64,000 bases of DNA, from contig NZ_VNJK01000001.1 in NCBI RefSeq assembly GCF_007786455.1, positions 434,001 through 498,000 of the forward strand, given 5' to 3'. Both the position numbers and the translations under genes were made by a program. Origin of the DNA: Paenibacillus agilis (GTDB taxonomy: Bacteria > Bacillota > Bacilli > Paenibacillales > Paenibacillaceae). Below, one piece after another: positions 63,266 to 64,000 of the stretch; position 1 is the stretch's first letter, and each line of letters starts with the position of its first letter. A model generated the notes under the pieces. It had not been told where the DNA came from. It saw only the letters and a list, made by a program, of their open reading frames with translations, and did no database searches.

Positions 63266-64000
63266 ATGGAAAGTCTATTGCGGAACACCTTTTTGTTTTT
63301 ATCTAAAAATAGAGCTGCAAACCGCACAGCCAAAAAGTATGGGCTTCGTTTTGGAGCAAAGCGATTCGTCGCTGGCGTGCAAATTTCGGAAGCGGTTACA
63401 GCCATTCGAGAATTGAATGCGAAGGGTATCGTAGCAACACTCGATCATCTTGGAGAGTTCATCACGACAGCAGAGGAAGCGCGAGAAGCAACTGATTATT
63501 GCATCCGTACGCTGCATGAGATTGCAAGCAGCGGCGCGAACTCTCATTTGTCTTTGAAAATGACGCAACTAGGCCTTGATATATCTGTGGAGCTGTGCAT
63601 GAAGCATATGCGCATGATCTTGGATGTAGCGAAGCAGCACAACAACTTTGTGCGGATCGACATGGAAGATTACGCGCATAACCGTGTAAGCATCGAAATA
63701 TTTGAACAGTTACGGAAGGAATACGGTGAGACGATTGGTCTTGTTATTCAAGCCTATCTCTACAAGAGTGCAGATGATATTTCCGCACTGGCCGTGCATC
63801 GACCGAACTTACGTCTTGTGAAAGGTGCTTATAAGGAATCGCATGAGGTCGCTTTTCCACGCAAAGAAGATGTGGATCGCAACTTTAAGCGAATCATCGA
63901 GCAGCATTTGCTTGACGGTAATTATGCAGCTATCGCCACACATGATGAAGCTATCATCGAGCATGTGAAGCAGTTCGTAAAGGAAAAAGGCATTCCGAAG
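63266..64000 (+). CDS. Proline dehydrogenase, partial (3' end outside window)
   Basis: FAD-dependent enzyme oxidising proline to pyrroline-5-carboxylate (PutB/FadM family). The 245 visible codons show KKYGLRFGAKRFVAGVQ, the TIM-barrel pieces GIVATLDHLGEF, LSLKMTQLGLDI, FVRIDMEDYAH (a D-M-E-D cluster near the flavin), GLVIQAYLYKS and RLVKGAYKESHEVAF. About 60 residues are missing at the C-terminus relative to the usual 300. ATG at 63266 lies eleven bases after GGGGG. Divergent from the PAS/AAA regulator. Confidence 0.9.
   Translation, partial: MESLLRNTFLFLSKNRAANRTAKKYGLRFGAKRFVAGVQISEAVTAIRELNAKGIVATLDHLGEFITTAEEAREATDYCIRTLHEIASSGANSHLSLKMTQLGLDISVELCMKHMRMILDVAKQHNNFVRIDMEDYAHNRVSIEIFEQLRKEYGETIGLVIQAYLYKSADDISALAVHRPNLRLVKGAYKESHEVAFPRKEDVDRNFKRIIEQHLLDGNYAAIATHDEAIIEHVKQFVKEKGIPK

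Overview
The window looks like chromosomal DNA of a Gram-positive, low-to-moderate G+C Firmicute, most likely Paenibacillus or a close relative. Support comes from strong AGGAGG-type ribosome binding sites, many TTG/GTG starts, lipoprotein signal peptides, an xpt-pbuX pair behind a purine riboswitch, a BceAB-type transporter, and a secreted Fn3 protein with a C-terminal domain I associate with Paenibacillus. I see no tRNA, rRNA, insertion sequence, phage gene or CRISPR array. The genus is inferred; no marker gene here settles it.

Layout. 1-1844: purine salvage operon on the minus strand (pbuX cut by the window edge, xpt, guanine-type riboswitch, terminator, promoter). 2090-13097: an MFS transporter, an alpha/beta hydrolase, a probable structured RNA, a chemoreceptor, a CNT nucleoside permease, a BceAB-like ABC transporter, and a divergent DoxX / XRE-cupin pair. 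13166-14014: lipoprotein nuclease of the SNase family.

14114-25242 is the most distinctive block: a complete Gram-positive Tad/Flp pilus locus on one strand, with TadZ, TadA ATPase, TadB, TadC, Flp prepilin, TadE-like minor pilin, large TadG-like protein, a TadE-like protein fused to an Ig-like domain, prepilin peptidase and an FHA-domain membrane protein. A promoter and strong terminator lie between the nuclease gene and tadZ, so the operon may be attenuated or preceded by a small RNA. No outer-membrane component (secretin, TadD) is present, as expected for a monoderm.

25357-38920: housekeeping and metabolic genes (TIGR01777 epimerase, DUF2621 protein, endonuclease IV with a long C-terminal extension, purU, MFS transporter, orphan TctC-like binding protein, transketolase, ppnP, a 3-hydroxyisobutyrate-dehydrogenase-like enzyme, pgi, an IMPACT-family protein and a TetR regulator). 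39259-43675: LysM protein, then the sulfate ABC transporter operon cysT-cysW-cysA-sbp with an inverted repeat just past its promoter. 43801-50411: GDPD/SH3 pair, PhnP-like hydrolase, HAD phosphatase, EamA transporter, lipoate ligase and a nitroreductase whose promoter contains a Fur-type box.

51059-53428: secreted protein with three repeat modules. 53750-59228: corrinoid uptake and nucleotide-loop assembly (btuF-btuC-btuD-cobT-cobU-cobS), which would let the cell import cobinamide or cobalamin and finish it. 60362-61444: zinc/cadmium CDF exporter with His-rich ends. 61699-64000: a PAS/AAA/Fis regulator with degenerate AAA motifs and a G+C-rich 3' half, divergent from proline dehydrogenase, which runs off the window end.
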